NCBI RefSeq assembly: GCF_018531465.1
Contig: NZ_JAHDTF010000026.1
Coordinates: 1 to 64,000 of the forward strand
Length of the DNA stretch: 64,000 bases
Reading direction: 5' to 3'
Source: Sphaerisporangium fuscum
Lineage (GTDB): Bacteria; Actinomycetota; Actinomycetes; Streptosporangiales; Streptosporangiaceae
The notes below the pieces were generated by a model, which was not told where the DNA came from, made no database searches, and saw only the letters and a list, made by a program, of their open reading frames with translations. This document shows positions 8,513 to 17,142 of this stretch, piece by piece; position 1 is the stretch's first letter; the number at the start of each line of letters is the position of its first letter. The position numbers and the translations under genes were made by a program.

Positions 8513-10567
8513 ATGCGGTTTCGTGTTCTCGGCGCGCTCGAGGTCCGTTCCGGCAGTCAACGGCTCGTCCGGCTCGGTGCGGCCAAGCAGCGCGCCCTGC
8601 TGGCGGTCCTGTTGCTCAACGTCAATCGTCCCGTCCACGCCGACAGGCTCGTCGACGCGCTGTGGCCGCAGCACCCGCCGCGCACCGCGGCCGTCGCGCT
8701 GCGGACCTACGTCTCCGCGCTCCGGCGGGTGCTCGGGCTCGCCGAGCGGACCGAGCCGCCGCTGCTCGCCACGGTCCCCGGTGGCTACCTCCTGCGGCTC
8801 ACCTCGGCCGACCTCGACCTGCTGGCGTTCGAGGAGCTGGCCGCCGGAGGCCGCCGGGCGCTGGCCGAAGGCCGGCCGGCGCTGGCCGCCGAACGATTAC
8901 ATCAGGCGCTCGGGCTGTGGCGCGGACGGCCGCTGGAGGACGTCCCGCTGGACCCGAGCCTCGCGGCCGACCTCGTCCGCATCGAGGAGCGCCGGCTCGC
9001 CGTGCAGGAGAACCTGGTCGACGCCAGGCTGGCCCTCGGTCACCATGCCGACCTGCTCGCCGAGCTGGGGGCGCTCGTCGCCGAGCAGCCCCTGCGGGAG
9101 CGATTACAGGGCCAGTGGATGCTCGCGCTGTACCGGTCGGGACGCCAGGCCGAGGCGCTGGGCGCCTACCGCGACCTGCGAGGGCGGCTGGTGCGCGAGC
9201 TGGGCGTCGAGCCGAGCCCGCCGCTCCGGCGGCTGCACCAGCGGATCCTCGCCGGGCAGGCCGACCTCGTACCGCCGCCTCCGCCGCCCGCCGGCTGCCC
9301 CGCCGGCGCCCCCGCCTGCGCCGGGGAGCCGGCCGGCACCGCCTGCGCGACTCCGGTGGTGCCGAGGCAGTTGCCCCGCGACATCGGGAGCTTCACCGGC
9401 CGGGCCGCCGAACTGGCCCGCCTGGACGCGCGGCTGGGCTCCGCGGGCCGTCCGGAGGCGCCGGTGATCATCGCCGTGCACGGCATGGCGGGCGTCGGCA
9501 AGACCGCCTTCGCCGTGCACGCCGCCCACCGGCTCGCCGGGCGGTTCACCGGCGGGCAGTTGTTCGCCGACCTGCACGGGCTCACCCAGGGGCTGCCGCC
9601 CGCCGACCCTTCGGAGGTCCTCGACCACATGCTGCGCTCGCTCGGCGTGCCCGCCGGGCAGATCCCCCGCGACCTGGACGGCAGGGCCGCGCTGTACCGC
9701 ACCCGGCTGGCCGGGCGGCGTGTGCTGATCCTGCTGGACAACGCGGCCGAGGAGAGCCAGGTGCGCCCGTTGCTGCCCGCCTCGCCCGGCCTGGTGCTGA
9801 TCACCAGCCGCCGGCGCCTGGCCGGTCTGGAGGACGTCAGGCCTCTGTCCCTGGACGTCCTGCCGCGCGACGACGCGCTCGCCCTGTTCGTCCGGACCGC
9901 CGGCCGGCAGCGTCTGGCCGGGCAGCCGCCCGGTGCGCTGGACGAGATCGTGGAGCTGTGCGGGCGGCTGCCGCTGGCCATCCGCATCGCCGCCGCCCGC
10001 CTGCGCTCCCGCGCCGGCTGGACGGCGTCCGACCTGGCCGACCGGCTGCGCGACCACCGGCACCGGCTCGGGGAGCTCCAGGTGGGCCCGCTGAGCGTCA
10101 CGGCGACCATGGACCTGTCGTACCAGCACCTGAGCCCCGGACGGCAGGGCATGTACCGCCTGCTCAGCCTGTACCCGGGGGCCGACATCGGACGGCACGC
10201 CGCGGCGGCGCTGGCCGGCACCACGCCGCGGCACGCGGGCCGGCTGCTGGACGACCTGGTCGACGCCAACCTGCTGCAGGAGCCGGTCCCGGGGCGTTAC
10301 CGCCTCCATGACCTGCTGCGCGCGCACGCCGCCGTGACGCTGGCCGACGAGGACACCGACGCCGACCGGCGCGCGGCCCTGACCAGGCTGTTCGAGCACT
10401 ACATCCACACCGCCTCCGCCGCGGCGCGGGACGGGGGCGGTGAGGCGGCCCGCCATTTCGAGCAGGCCCTGGAGATCGCCCGCGCCCTCGACCGTCCCGC
10501 CGACCAGGAGCGCGCGCTGCACGTCCTCACCCGCGCCACCGCGGATACGGGGCCGCCGCCGGGGTAG
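8513..10567 (+). CDS. SARP/AfsR-family transcriptional regulator with NB-ARC domain, short form
   Basis: 684 residues from the ATG at 8513. An OmpR-type winged helix fills residues 1-95 (MRFRVLGALEVRSG, then LVDALWPQHPPRTA). A bacterial transcriptional activator domain spans about 100-245, followed by a Pro/Ala linker. An NB-ARC ATPase occupies about 290-600, with Walker A GMAGVGKTAF near residue 324 and Walker B RVLILLDNA near 403. The protein stops soon after a single TPR-like helix pair (AARHFEQALEIARALDR), whereas AfsR-type proteins usually continue with a long TPR array. Two leucines are encoded by TTA (8897-8899 and 9104-9106), a codon that in actinomycetes makes expression depend on the bldA tRNA. 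It likely activates a neighbouring pathway; the target is unknown. Confidence 0.85.
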   Translation: MRFRVLGALEVRSGSQRLVRLGAAKQRALLAVLLLNVNRPVHADRLVDALWPQHPPRTAAVALRTYVSALRRVLGLAERTEPPLLATVPGGYLLRLTSADLDLLAFEELAAGGRRALAEGRPALAAERLHQALGLWRGRPLEDVPLDPSLAADLVRIEERRLAVQENLVDARLALGHHADLLAELGALVAEQPLRERLQGQWMLALYRSGRQAEALGAYRDLRGRLVRELGVEPSPPLRRLHQRILAGQADLVPPPPPPAGCPAGAPACAGEPAGTACATPVVPRQLPRDIGSFTGRAAELARLDARLGSAGRPEAPVIIAVHGMAGVGKTAFAVHAAHRLAGRFTGGQLFADLHGLTQGLPPADPSEVLDHMLRSLGVPAGQIPRDLDGRAALYRTRLAGRRVLILLDNAAEESQVRPLLPASPGLVLITSRRRLAGLEDVRPLSLDVLPRDDALALFVRTAGRQRLAGQPPGALDEIVELCGRLPLAIRIAAARLRSRAGWTASDLADRLRDHRHRLGELQVGPLSVTATMDLSYQHLSPGRQGMYRLLSLYPGADIGRHAAAALAGTTPRHAGRLLDDLVDANLLQEPVPGRYRLHDLLRAHAAVTLADEDTDADRRAALTRLFEHYIHTASAAARDGGGEAARHFEQALEIARALDRPADQERALHVLTRATADTGPPPG

Positions 10568-10577
10568 TGGGCGCGAG

Positions 10578-11621
10578 GTGAGCGAGAACATCATCTCAAC
10601 GCGGACCGGACGTACCGACGGCGATCGAGGCGACCAGACGAGGCCGGCGACCGGCGGCGGCCCCTCCGGGAGCGCGGCGGTGCCGGAGGGGCCGGGGGAG
10701 CTGCCGAAGCGTTCCTGGCTGGGGGTCGCCAAGCGCACCGCCAAGGAGTTCGTGCAGGACGACCTGACCGACCGCGCGGCGGCGCTCACGTACTACGCGG
10801 TGCTGTCGATCTTCCCGGCGCTGCTGGCGGCGATCTCGCTGCTCGGCCTGTTCGGCCGGTCCGCGACCCAGCCGCTGGTGGACAACCTGGGCGCGCTCGC
10901 CCCCGGCCCGGCCCGGGAGACGATCGACGGCGTTCTGCGGGGCCTGCAGGGCAGCCCGCGCGCGGCCGGCGTGGCCACGTTCATCGGCATCGCGGTCGCG
11001 CTGTGGTCGGCGTCAGGGTACGTCGGGGCGTTCATGCGGGTCGCGACCGAGATCTACGAGGTGCCGGAGGGCAGGCCGATCTGGAAGACGCTGCCGCTGC
11101 GCCTCGGCATCACCGCCGTCCTGGTCGTCTTCATGGCGGTCGGCGCGGTCACGGTGGTCTTCACCGGCACCCTGGCCGAGCAGGCCGGGCGGCTCCTGGG
11201 CCTCGGCCAGACCACGATCACCGTCTGGAACATCGCCAAGTGGCCCGTCCTGGCGGTCGTCCTGGCGCTGGTGCTGGCGCTGCTGTACTGGGTGGCGCCG
11301 AACGTCGAGCAGCCCGGGTTCCGCTGGGTCACCCCCGGCAGCGTGCTCGCCGTCGCGCTGTGGATCGTCGCCTCGGCGGCCTTCGCGTTCTACGTCGGCC
11401 ACTTCGGCTCCTACAGCAAGACCTACGCCGCCCTGGCCGGGGTCGTGATCATGCTGATCTGGCTGTGGATCTCCAACATCGCCGTGCTGCTGGGCCTGGA
11501 GTTCGACGCCGAGCTCGCCCGGGCCCGCGCCATCGCCGGGGGCGCGCCGCCGGACCAGGAGCCGTACGTGGAACCCCGCGACGAACCCAAGGCGGACGAG
11601 CCGGAGGCGAGCCGGAGATGA
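10578..11621 (+). CDS. YihY/BrkB-family inner membrane protein
   Basis: 347 residues from a GTG at 10578, 10 nt after the SARP stop. After a polar N-terminal tail of about 55 residues comes the family opening DDLTDRAAALTYYAVLSIFPALL. Six hydrophobic helices follow, with GSVLAVALWIVASAAFAFYV and IWLWISNIAVLLGLEFDAEL near the C-terminus, all hallmarks of YihY/BrkB (formerly mis-called ribonuclease BN). The C-terminal tail is acidic and charged. Function in the family is poorly defined; membrane transport or envelope homeostasis has been suggested. It ends one base before a convergent gene, so the two transcripts must meet here. Confidence 0.85.
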   Translation: MSENIISTRTGRTDGDRGDQTRPATGGGPSGSAAVPEGPGELPKRSWLGVAKRTAKEFVQDDLTDRAAALTYYAVLSIFPALLAAISLLGLFGRSATQPLVDNLGALAPGPARETIDGVLRGLQGSPRAAGVATFIGIAVALWSASGYVGAFMRVATEIYEVPEGRPIWKTLPLRLGITAVLVVFMAVGAVTVVFTGTLAEQAGRLLGLGQTTITVWNIAKWPVLAVVLALVLALLYWVAPNVEQPGFRWVTPGSVLAVALWIVASAAFAFYVGHFGSYSKTYAALAGVVIMLIWLWISNIAVLLGLEFDAELARARAIAGGAPPDQEPYVEPRDEPKADEPEASRR

Positions 11622-11622
11622 C

Positions 11623-12567
11623 CTACGCCGGCCGGGCCGTCTCCGCCAGGAGGCGGTCCCAGTCGGACAGGAAACGCCCGAGCCCGTAGCGGGCGAGCGC
11701 GGCGGCGCGTGCCGCCTTGCCCGCCTGGGCCGCCCGCGCCGGGTCGGCCACGAACGCCGCCAGCGCGGCGGTCAGCGTGTCGATCCGCGTCGAGATCACT
11801 CCCGCCTCGGCGGGGACGGCCTCGACGGCTTCGGTGGCGGCCAGGGCCACGACCGGCATGCCGAGCGTCATCGCCTCGATGAGGGACAGGCCGAGCGACG
11901 TCCAGCGGTAGGGGTGCAGGTAGACGCGGCGGCGGGCCAGCTCGGCGTGCATCGCCCCCTGCGGCAGGTCCTCGAAGGTGCCGTACGGCAGGCCGGTCAC
12001 CTTCATGCCGAACAGGTCCAGCGGCGCGGCGGCCGCGAACGCGGGCAGCAGGTCGGTCCCGGCGACGCGCTCGCGGCGGACCGGCTCGTTCACCACGACC
12101 CCCGCCCTCGGCAGCTCCCCGGTGTAGAGCGGGCCGGGGTCGACGACGCCGTGCTCGATGACGCGCGTCGGCGCCCGGCCGGAGTCCCAGAACAGGTCGT
12201 TGAAGTAGGTGACGTGGACGACCGGGATGTCGTCGCGGCCGGCGAGGTGGTGCCGGGTGCGCGGCACGTCCCCGGCCGGGGTGTTGTGCTCGACGTAGAG
12301 GGCGGGCACGTCGCGGCCGGGGCGGCGGCCGAGCCATCGCCCGGCCAGCTCCACCTCGTGCGGCCGCTGCAGGACGACCACGTCGACGTCCTCGTCGCGC
12401 AGCCGGTCGAACGGCACCTCGCGCACCGAGCCGGGCCAGGGGTACGTGCGCGCCCGGCCCCGCCCGTCGGGCCCGCGGTCGGAGGTGAGCGGCACCAGGT
12501 AGTCATGACGGCCCTGGACGAAGGACGTGGTCCACGACCCGTGCACGTGCCACAGCAGGATCCTCAC
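11623..12567 (-). CDS. Glycosyltransferase (GT-B, GT1/GT4-like)
   Basis: 314 residues with a GT-B layout. The N-terminal half (MRILLWHVHGSWTTSFVQGRH) holds the acceptor domain. The C-terminal half has a YLHPYRWTSLGLSLIEAMTLGMPVV block (about residues 217-241), whose EAMTLGMPVVAL is the donor-binding E-x7-E-like region of GT4 enzymes. Similar proteins occur in actinobacterial heptose/carbamoyltransferase loci, and this one lies just left of gmhB. It is convergent with the YihY gene with a single base between stops. The sugar donor could be the heptose made by the neighbouring genes, but that is inference from position. Confidence 0.75.
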   Translation of the reverse strand: MRILLWHVHGSWTTSFVQGRHDYLVPLTSDRGPDGRGRARTYPWPGSVREVPFDRLRDEDVDVVVLQRPHEVELAGRWLGRRPGRDVPALYVEHNTPAGDVPRTRHHLAGRDDIPVVHVTYFNDLFWDSGRAPTRVIEHGVVDPGPLYTGELPRAGVVVNEPVRRERVAGTDLLPAFAAAAPLDLFGMKVTGLPYGTFEDLPQGAMHAELARRRVYLHPYRWTSLGLSLIEAMTLGMPVVALAATEAVEAVPAEAGVISTRIDTLTAALAAFVADPARAAQAGKAARAAALARYGLGRFLSDWDRLLAETARPA

Positions 12568-12708
12568 GTGATCACCCTTTCCACCCCGATGAGGATCGTC
12601 ATCGGGCCACGCTCCCCGTTGCCCGTGCGCATCCTCGCTCTTTCCGCCGTCGTGACACCCGCCCTGGGCCGGGCCGCGGGATCGCGCACCCGGGCCTGGC
12701 GGGCCTCC

Positions 12709-13233
12709 TCACCGGAGCACCATGTCCACCGCGGCCGGCAGGTCGGGGGCGACCTCGGGCGCCGCCGCGACCTCGTCCGGGAGCGTCACCGGCGTGGGCA
12801 CGAGGATGCCCCTGGCCCCCGCCGCGCGGGCCGCCTCCATGTCGCGGCCGATGTCACCGATGACGACGCAGTCGCGGGCGTCGACGCCGAGGGCCCGGGC
12901 CGCCTGGAGGACCAGGCCCGGCAGGGGTTTCCTGCAGGCGCACCCCTCGGCCTCGCCGTGCGGGCACACCGCCCACACCTCGAACGGGCCGAGCAGCTCC
13001 TCCACGCGGGCGTTGACCGCGCGCAGCGCGTCCATGCCGATGAGGCCCCGGGCGACCCCGGACTGGTTGGTGACCACGCCGAGCGGCAGCCCCGCCGCGC
13101 GCAGCCGGTCGAGCGCCTCACGCGCGCCGGGCACCGGCCGTACCTTCTCGGGGTCGGCGTTGTAGGGGACGTCCTCCACCAGCGTGCCGTCACGGTCGAA
13201 CAGCACGGCGGCGGGATGCGGGCTCCTCGGCAT
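12709..13233 (-). CDS. gmhB: HAD-IIIA phosphatase, D-glycero-D-manno-heptose-1,7-bisphosphate phosphatase
   Basis: 174 residues with the HAD nucleophile motif VLFDRDGTLVED (10-20), a VVTNQSGVARG motif II, and the GmhB zinc-binding loop CPHGEAEGCACRKP, containing one His and three Cys. The closing acid motif VVIGDIGRDMEAA is also present. The set is diagnostic of GmhB/HisB-N-type HAD-IIIA enzymes. It would remove the 7-phosphate of heptose bisphosphate between the kinase and nucleotidyltransferase steps of HldE, both encoded across the divergent promoter. The start ATG at 13233 follows a GGAGG site; an upstream in-frame start would add 16 residues that look non-homologous. Confidence 0.88.
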   Translation of the reverse strand: MPRSPHPAAVLFDRDGTLVEDVPYNADPEKVRPVPGAREALDRLRAAGLPLGVVTNQSGVARGLIGMDALRAVNARVEELLGPFEVWAVCPHGEAEGCACRKPLPGLVLQAARALGVDARDCVVIGDIGRDMEAARAAGARGILVPTPVTLPDEVAAAPEVAPDLPAAVDMVLR

Positions 13234-13333
13234 CGTCACCTCCAGGCTGGCGTGGTGCCCCGGCGGGCCCCTCGCAAACAACTACTTTGCGTGACGGTCC
13301 CCAGCGTGCACCCCGCCCAGCTCGGCTTTTCCG

Positions 13334-13361
13334 GAAGCGCTTCGTTTGAGAAGCGCTTCTC
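13334..13361. promoter_or_regulatory. Two LacI-type palindromic operators between gmhB and the carbamoyltransferase gene
   Basis: GAAGCGCTTC occurs twice as a perfect palindrome: at 13334-13343, and inside the 14-bp palindrome GAGAAGCGCTTCTC at 13348-13361. The two centres are 16 bp apart. A central CG within an AAGCGCTT core is the usual half-site design for LacI/GalR-family repressors. The pair sits 37-64 bp upstream of the carbamoyltransferase ATG and about 100 bp upstream of gmhB, so it could control both directions. No LacI-family gene is in the window, so any repressor must be encoded elsewhere. Confidence 0.6.
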
Positions 13362-13397
13362 TCGGTAGTCATCCTTGATTGGGACGAGGGGAGCAAA

Positions 13398-15038
13398 ATG
13401 CGGTTCTTGGGGATAAATGCCATCTTCCACGACCCTGCGGCGGCCCTCGTGGTCGACGGGGAAGTGGTCGCGGCGGCCGAAGAGGAACGGTTCAGCAGGC
13501 GCAAGCACGGCAAGCGCCCCGTCCCCTTCTCCGCCTGGGAGCCACCCGAGCTGGCCGCGGCCTGGTGCCTCGAGCAGGCAGGCCTGCGTCCGGAGGACCT
13601 CGACGCCGTGGCCTACTCCTACGACCCGGCGCTGGTGGAGCCGGGCGGGCAGGGGCAGGACGAGCGCTGGGAGGACCTGCGCACCACCTACGCGCGCCGA
13701 GCCCCCGCGTTCCTGTCGACCTGCCTCCCCGGCCTCGACCCGGCCCAGGTGAGGTTCGTCCCCCATCACATCGCGCACGCCGCCTCGGCGGGGCTCGCCG
13801 CGCCGTACCGCGACTCGGCCGTGCTGGTCTGCGACGGCCGCGGCGAGGCCGTGTCGCACCTGGCCGGTCACTACCGCGACGGCGAGCTCACCGTCCTCGC
13901 CACCCAGCGGCTGCCGCACTCCCTGGGCCTGATGTACGAGGACGTCACCCAGCACCTGGGCTTCCTGAGGTCCAGCGACGAGTACAAGGTGATGGCGCTG
14001 GCGTCCTACGGCCGCCCCCGCTTCCTCCCCGAGCTGCGCGAACTCGTCCACACCACCGGCGACGGCGGCTTCCGCGTCGAGCAGGTCGACTGGAACGGGT
14101 ACGCCAAGGCGCTGCGCAAGGGCGAGCCGTGGAGCGACGACCACGCCGACCTGGCCGCCAGTGTGCAGGCCCGCCTGGAGGAGGTGCTGCTGGAGCTCAC
14201 CGCGTGGCTGCACGAGCGCACCGGCGAACGCCACCTCACGATGGCCGGGGGAGTGGCGCTGAACTGCGTCGCCAACACCAGGCTGCTGGCCGAGGGCCCG
14301 TTCGACGACATCTGGGTGCAGCCGGCGGCCGGCGACTCGGGCACGGCCCTCGGCGGCGCGCTGCACCTGGCGCAGGCGCACGGCGAGCCCGCCGCCCCCA
14401 TGCCGGGCGCCGACCTCGGCAGGGGCTGGAGCGACGCGGAACTGGCCGCCTGGCTCGACGTCGCCCGCGTCCCGTACGAGCGGCCCGCCGACCTGGCCGC
14501 GGCCGTCGCCGCCGAACTGGCCGCCGACCGGATCGTCGCCTGGTTCCAGGGCCGCAGCGAGTACGGCCCGAGGGCGCTGGGCCGCCGCTCCCTGCTCGCC
14601 CATCCCGGCCGGCCCGGCAACACCGAGCGGCTCAACGACGTGAAGGGACGCGAGCAGTTCCGTCCCATCGCCCCCATGGTGCTCGCCGAGCGCGCGCCGG
14701 AGATCTTCACACGCGGCCCGATGCCCAGCCCGTACATGCTGTTCGTGCACGACGTGCGGCCCGAGTGGCGGGACCGCGTCCCGGCGGTCGTGCACGTCGA
14801 CGGCACCGCGCGCGTCCAGACCGTCGAGCGGGCCCGCGACCCGCTGCTCGCCCGGCTGCTGGAGGAGTTCGACGCGCGCACCGGGCTGCCCGTCGTCGTC
14901 AACACCAGCCTGAACACCGCCGGCCGCCCCATGGTCGACGACCCGCGCGACGCCCTGGAGTGCTTCGGCTCCGCCCCCGTGGACGTCCTGGTCCTGGGCC
15001 CGTACGTGATCCGCCGCGGCGAGGTGTTCGCCTCATGA
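13398..15038 (+). CDS. NodU/CmcH-type O-carbamoyltransferase
   Basis: 546 residues, the usual length for the NodU/TobZ/CmcH family. The N-terminal Kae1-like domain begins MRFLGINAIFHDPAAALVVDG and carries the metal-binding histidines in PHHIAHAAS (H123, H124, H127) and an ASKH-type VCDGRGE (144-150). The C-terminal domain has MAGGVALNCVANTRL and the signature EYGPRALGRRSLLAHP. The enzyme makes carbamoyl-adenylate from carbamoyl phosphate and ATP and transfers the carbamoyl group to a sugar hydroxyl. Being first in an operon with heptose synthesis and heptosyltransferase-like genes, its acceptor is probably a heptosyl or related residue. GAGGGGAG at 13386-13393 is the likely ribosome site. Confidence 0.88.
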   Translation: MRFLGINAIFHDPAAALVVDGEVVAAAEEERFSRRKHGKRPVPFSAWEPPELAAAWCLEQAGLRPEDLDAVAYSYDPALVEPGGQGQDERWEDLRTTYARRAPAFLSTCLPGLDPAQVRFVPHHIAHAASAGLAAPYRDSAVLVCDGRGEAVSHLAGHYRDGELTVLATQRLPHSLGLMYEDVTQHLGFLRSSDEYKVMALASYGRPRFLPELRELVHTTGDGGFRVEQVDWNGYAKALRKGEPWSDDHADLAASVQARLEEVLLELTAWLHERTGERHLTMAGGVALNCVANTRLLAEGPFDDIWVQPAAGDSGTALGGALHLAQAHGEPAAPMPGADLGRGWSDAELAAWLDVARVPYERPADLAAAVAAELAADRIVAWFQGRSEYGPRALGRRSLLAHPGRPGNTERLNDVKGREQFRPIAPMVLAERAPEIFTRGPMPSPYMLFVHDVRPEWRDRVPAVVHVDGTARVQTVERARDPLLARLLEEFDARTGLPVVVNTSLNTAGRPMVDDPRDALECFGSAPVDVLVLGPYVIRRGEVFAS

Positions 15039-16117
15039 TCACCGTGGTGGTGCCCACGGTGGGCAGGGCGTCGCTCGCCGGCACCCTGGCCGCGCTCGAA
15101 CCCGGGTTCGACGTCGTCGTCGTGGACGACCGCGGCGACCCCGCCGGCCCGCTGCCGGTGCCCGACGGGGTCCGGGTGCTGCGTTCCGGCGGCAGGGGAC
15201 CGGCGGCGGCGCGCAACGCCGGCTGGCGCGCCGCGCGGACGCCGTGGATCGCGTTCCTGGACGACGACGTGGTGCCCTCGCCCGGCTGGGGCAAGGCGCT
15301 GCTCGACGACCTCCGCGACCTGCCCGGCGACGTCGCGGCCAGCCAGGGACGCCTGGAGGTGCCGCTCCCGGAGGACCGGCGCCCCACCGACGCCGAGCGC
15401 AACACCGCCGGACTGGCCACGGCCGAGTGGATCACCGCCGACATCGCCTACCGCCGCGAGGCGCTGGAGCGGATGGGCGGCTTCGACGAGCGCTTCCCGC
15501 GCGCCTACCGCGAGGACGCCGACCTGGCGCTGCGGGCGCGGCGGGCGGGCTACCGGCTGGTCAGGGGCGAGCGCGTCACCCGGCACCCCGTCCGCGACGA
15601 CGGCTTCTGGTCGAGCCTCCGTTTCCAGCGAGGGAACGCCGACGACGCCCTGATGCGCCGCCTGCACGGCCCCGTCTGGCGGCACGCGATCGGCGGCGCC
15701 CCCGGACGGCTGCGCCGCCACGCCGCGACCACCGCCCTCGGCCTGCTCGCCGTCACCCTGGCGAGCGCCGCGGGCCTGCGCCGGCACCGGGATCCGGCGG
15801 GGAGGGGCCGGCGCACCCCAGGCGGGCCGCGCGGAACCGCGGCCGCGCTGACGGCGGCCGCCGCGGCGGCGGGGGCGGGATGGCTGGCCCTCACCGGGGA
15901 GTTCGCCTGGGCGCGCATCGCCCCCGGGCCCCGCACGCGCGAGGAGGTCCTCCGCATGGCGGTCACCAGCGCGCTCATCCCGCCCGTGGCGGTCGCGCAC
16001 CGCCTGCGCGGCGAGCTGTCCGTACGACGGCTCGCGCCCGGCACCGCACCCGCGCGGCCGGCGACGGCTCCGGCGGCCGGGACCACGGCACCGACGGTGG
16101 AACCGGTGAGAAGATGA
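15035..16117 (+). CDS. Family 2 glycosyltransferase
   Basis: 360 residues. A GT-A fold opens with MITVVVPTVGRASLAGTLAA, then VVVDDRGDP (about 29-37), AARNAGWRAARTPWIAFLDDDVVPSPGW with the metal-site DDD near residue 76, and the ADLALR-type motif REDADLALRARRAGY. After the catalytic region come two hydrophobic stretches (about residues 230-250 and 270-295), suggesting membrane attachment, and a Pro/Ala/Thr-rich tail. ATG overlaps the carbamoyltransferase stop (ATGA) and the gene's own stop overlaps the next start, so it is tightly coupled in the heptose operon. Specificity is not evident. Confidence 0.83.
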   Translation: MITVVVPTVGRASLAGTLAALEPGFDVVVVDDRGDPAGPLPVPDGVRVLRSGGRGPAAARNAGWRAARTPWIAFLDDDVVPSPGWGKALLDDLRDLPGDVAASQGRLEVPLPEDRRPTDAERNTAGLATAEWITADIAYRREALERMGGFDERFPRAYREDADLALRARRAGYRLVRGERVTRHPVRDDGFWSSLRFQRGNADDALMRRLHGPVWRHAIGGAPGRLRRHAATTALGLLAVTLASAAGLRRHRDPAGRGRRTPGGPRGTAAALTAAAAAAGAGWLALTGEFAWARIAPGPRTREEVLRMAVTSALIPPVAVAHRLRGELSVRRLAPGTAPARPATAPAAGTTAPTVEPVRR

Positions 16118-17142
16118 CCGGCACGGTACTCGTGGCACGCCCCGACAGCGCCGGAGATGTCCTACTCGCCGGGCCGGCGATCCGCGCGGTCGCCGCCGGG
16201 GCCCGCGAGGTCGTGCTGCTCGCGGGGCCGCTCGGCAGGGCCGCCGCCGAGCTGCTGCCCGGCGTCGACCGGGTGATCGAGTGGGAGGCCCCCTGGATCG
16301 CCGCCGACCCGCCCCCGATGACCGGGGAGCACGCCGCGCGGCTCGTCCGGGCCGTCCGGGCGGCGGCGCCCGACCTGGCGCTGATCTTCACCTCCTTCCA
16401 CCAGTCGCCGCTGCCCCTGGCGTTGCTGCTGCGGCTGGCCGGCACGCCGAGGATCGCCGCGATCAGCGGCGACTACCCGGGCTCCCTGCTCGACCTGCGG
16501 CACACCGTCGACGAGGACGTCGACGTGCCCGAGGCCGAGCGGATGCTCGCGCTCGCCCGGGCCGCCGGCTTCGAGCTCCCCGCCGGGGACGACGGCGCGC
16601 TCGCGGTCCGGCGGCCGCTCCCCGAGGTGGAGCACCTCACCGGGCCGCCCGGCTACGTGGTGGTGCATCCGGGCGCCTCCGTCCCCGCCCGGGCGTGGCC
16701 CGCCGCCGAGTGCGCGCGGGCGGTCACCGCGCTCGCCGCCGCCGGTCACCGGGTGGTGGTCACCGGCGGCCGGGGAGAGCGCGGGCTCACCGAGGTCGTC
16801 ACCGGCGTCGACGCCCTCGACCTCGGCGGGCGCACCAGCTTCGCGGAGCTCGCCTCGGTGCTCGCCGCGGCGTCCGCCGTCGTCGTCCCCAACACCGGCC
16901 CGGCCCACCTGGCCGCCGCGGTCGGCACCCCGGTGGTCAGCCTGTTCGCGCCGGTCGTCCCCGCCGGGCGGTGGGCGCCGTACCGCGTCCCGGTCGTGCT
17001 CCTCGGCGACCAGGCCGCGCCCTGCCGGGGGAGCCGTGCCCGGTTGTGCCCCGTCCCCGGCCATCCCTGCCTGTCGTCGGTCACCCCTGACCAGGTGGTG
17101 GAGGCGGTGCGCGACCTGGTGGCCGTGAAAGAGAGGGTCTGA
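16114..17142 (+). CDS. Family 9 glycosyltransferase (heptosyltransferase-like)
   Basis: 342 residues with the GT9 layout. The N-terminus is VLVARPDSAGDVLLAGPAIRA, matching the R-x-D-x-x-GD-x-x-x-T/A-x-P motif. A VVHPGASVPARAWP donor-site block starts near residue 186, and a VVVPNTGPAHLAAAVGTPVVSLF block lies near 256. These are the signatures of ADP-heptose:LPS heptosyltransferases (WaaC/WaaF type). With gmhA, hldE and gmhB close by, an NDP-heptose donor is the natural reading. This organism should lack LPS, so the acceptor is a different glycan or aglycone. Confidence 0.87.
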   Translation: MTGTVLVARPDSAGDVLLAGPAIRAVAAGAREVVLLAGPLGRAAAELLPGVDRVIEWEAPWIAADPPPMTGEHAARLVRAVRAAAPDLALIFTSFHQSPLPLALLLRLAGTPRIAAISGDYPGSLLDLRHTVDEDVDVPEAERMLALARAAGFELPAGDDGALAVRRPLPEVEHLTGPPGYVVVHPGASVPARAWPAAECARAVTALAAAGHRVVVTGGRGERGLTEVVTGVDALDLGGRTSFAELASVLAAASAVVVPNTGPAHLAAAVGTPVVSLFAPVVPAGRWAPYRVPVVLLGDQAAPCRGSRARLCPVPGHPCLSSVTPDQVVEAVRDLVAVKERV

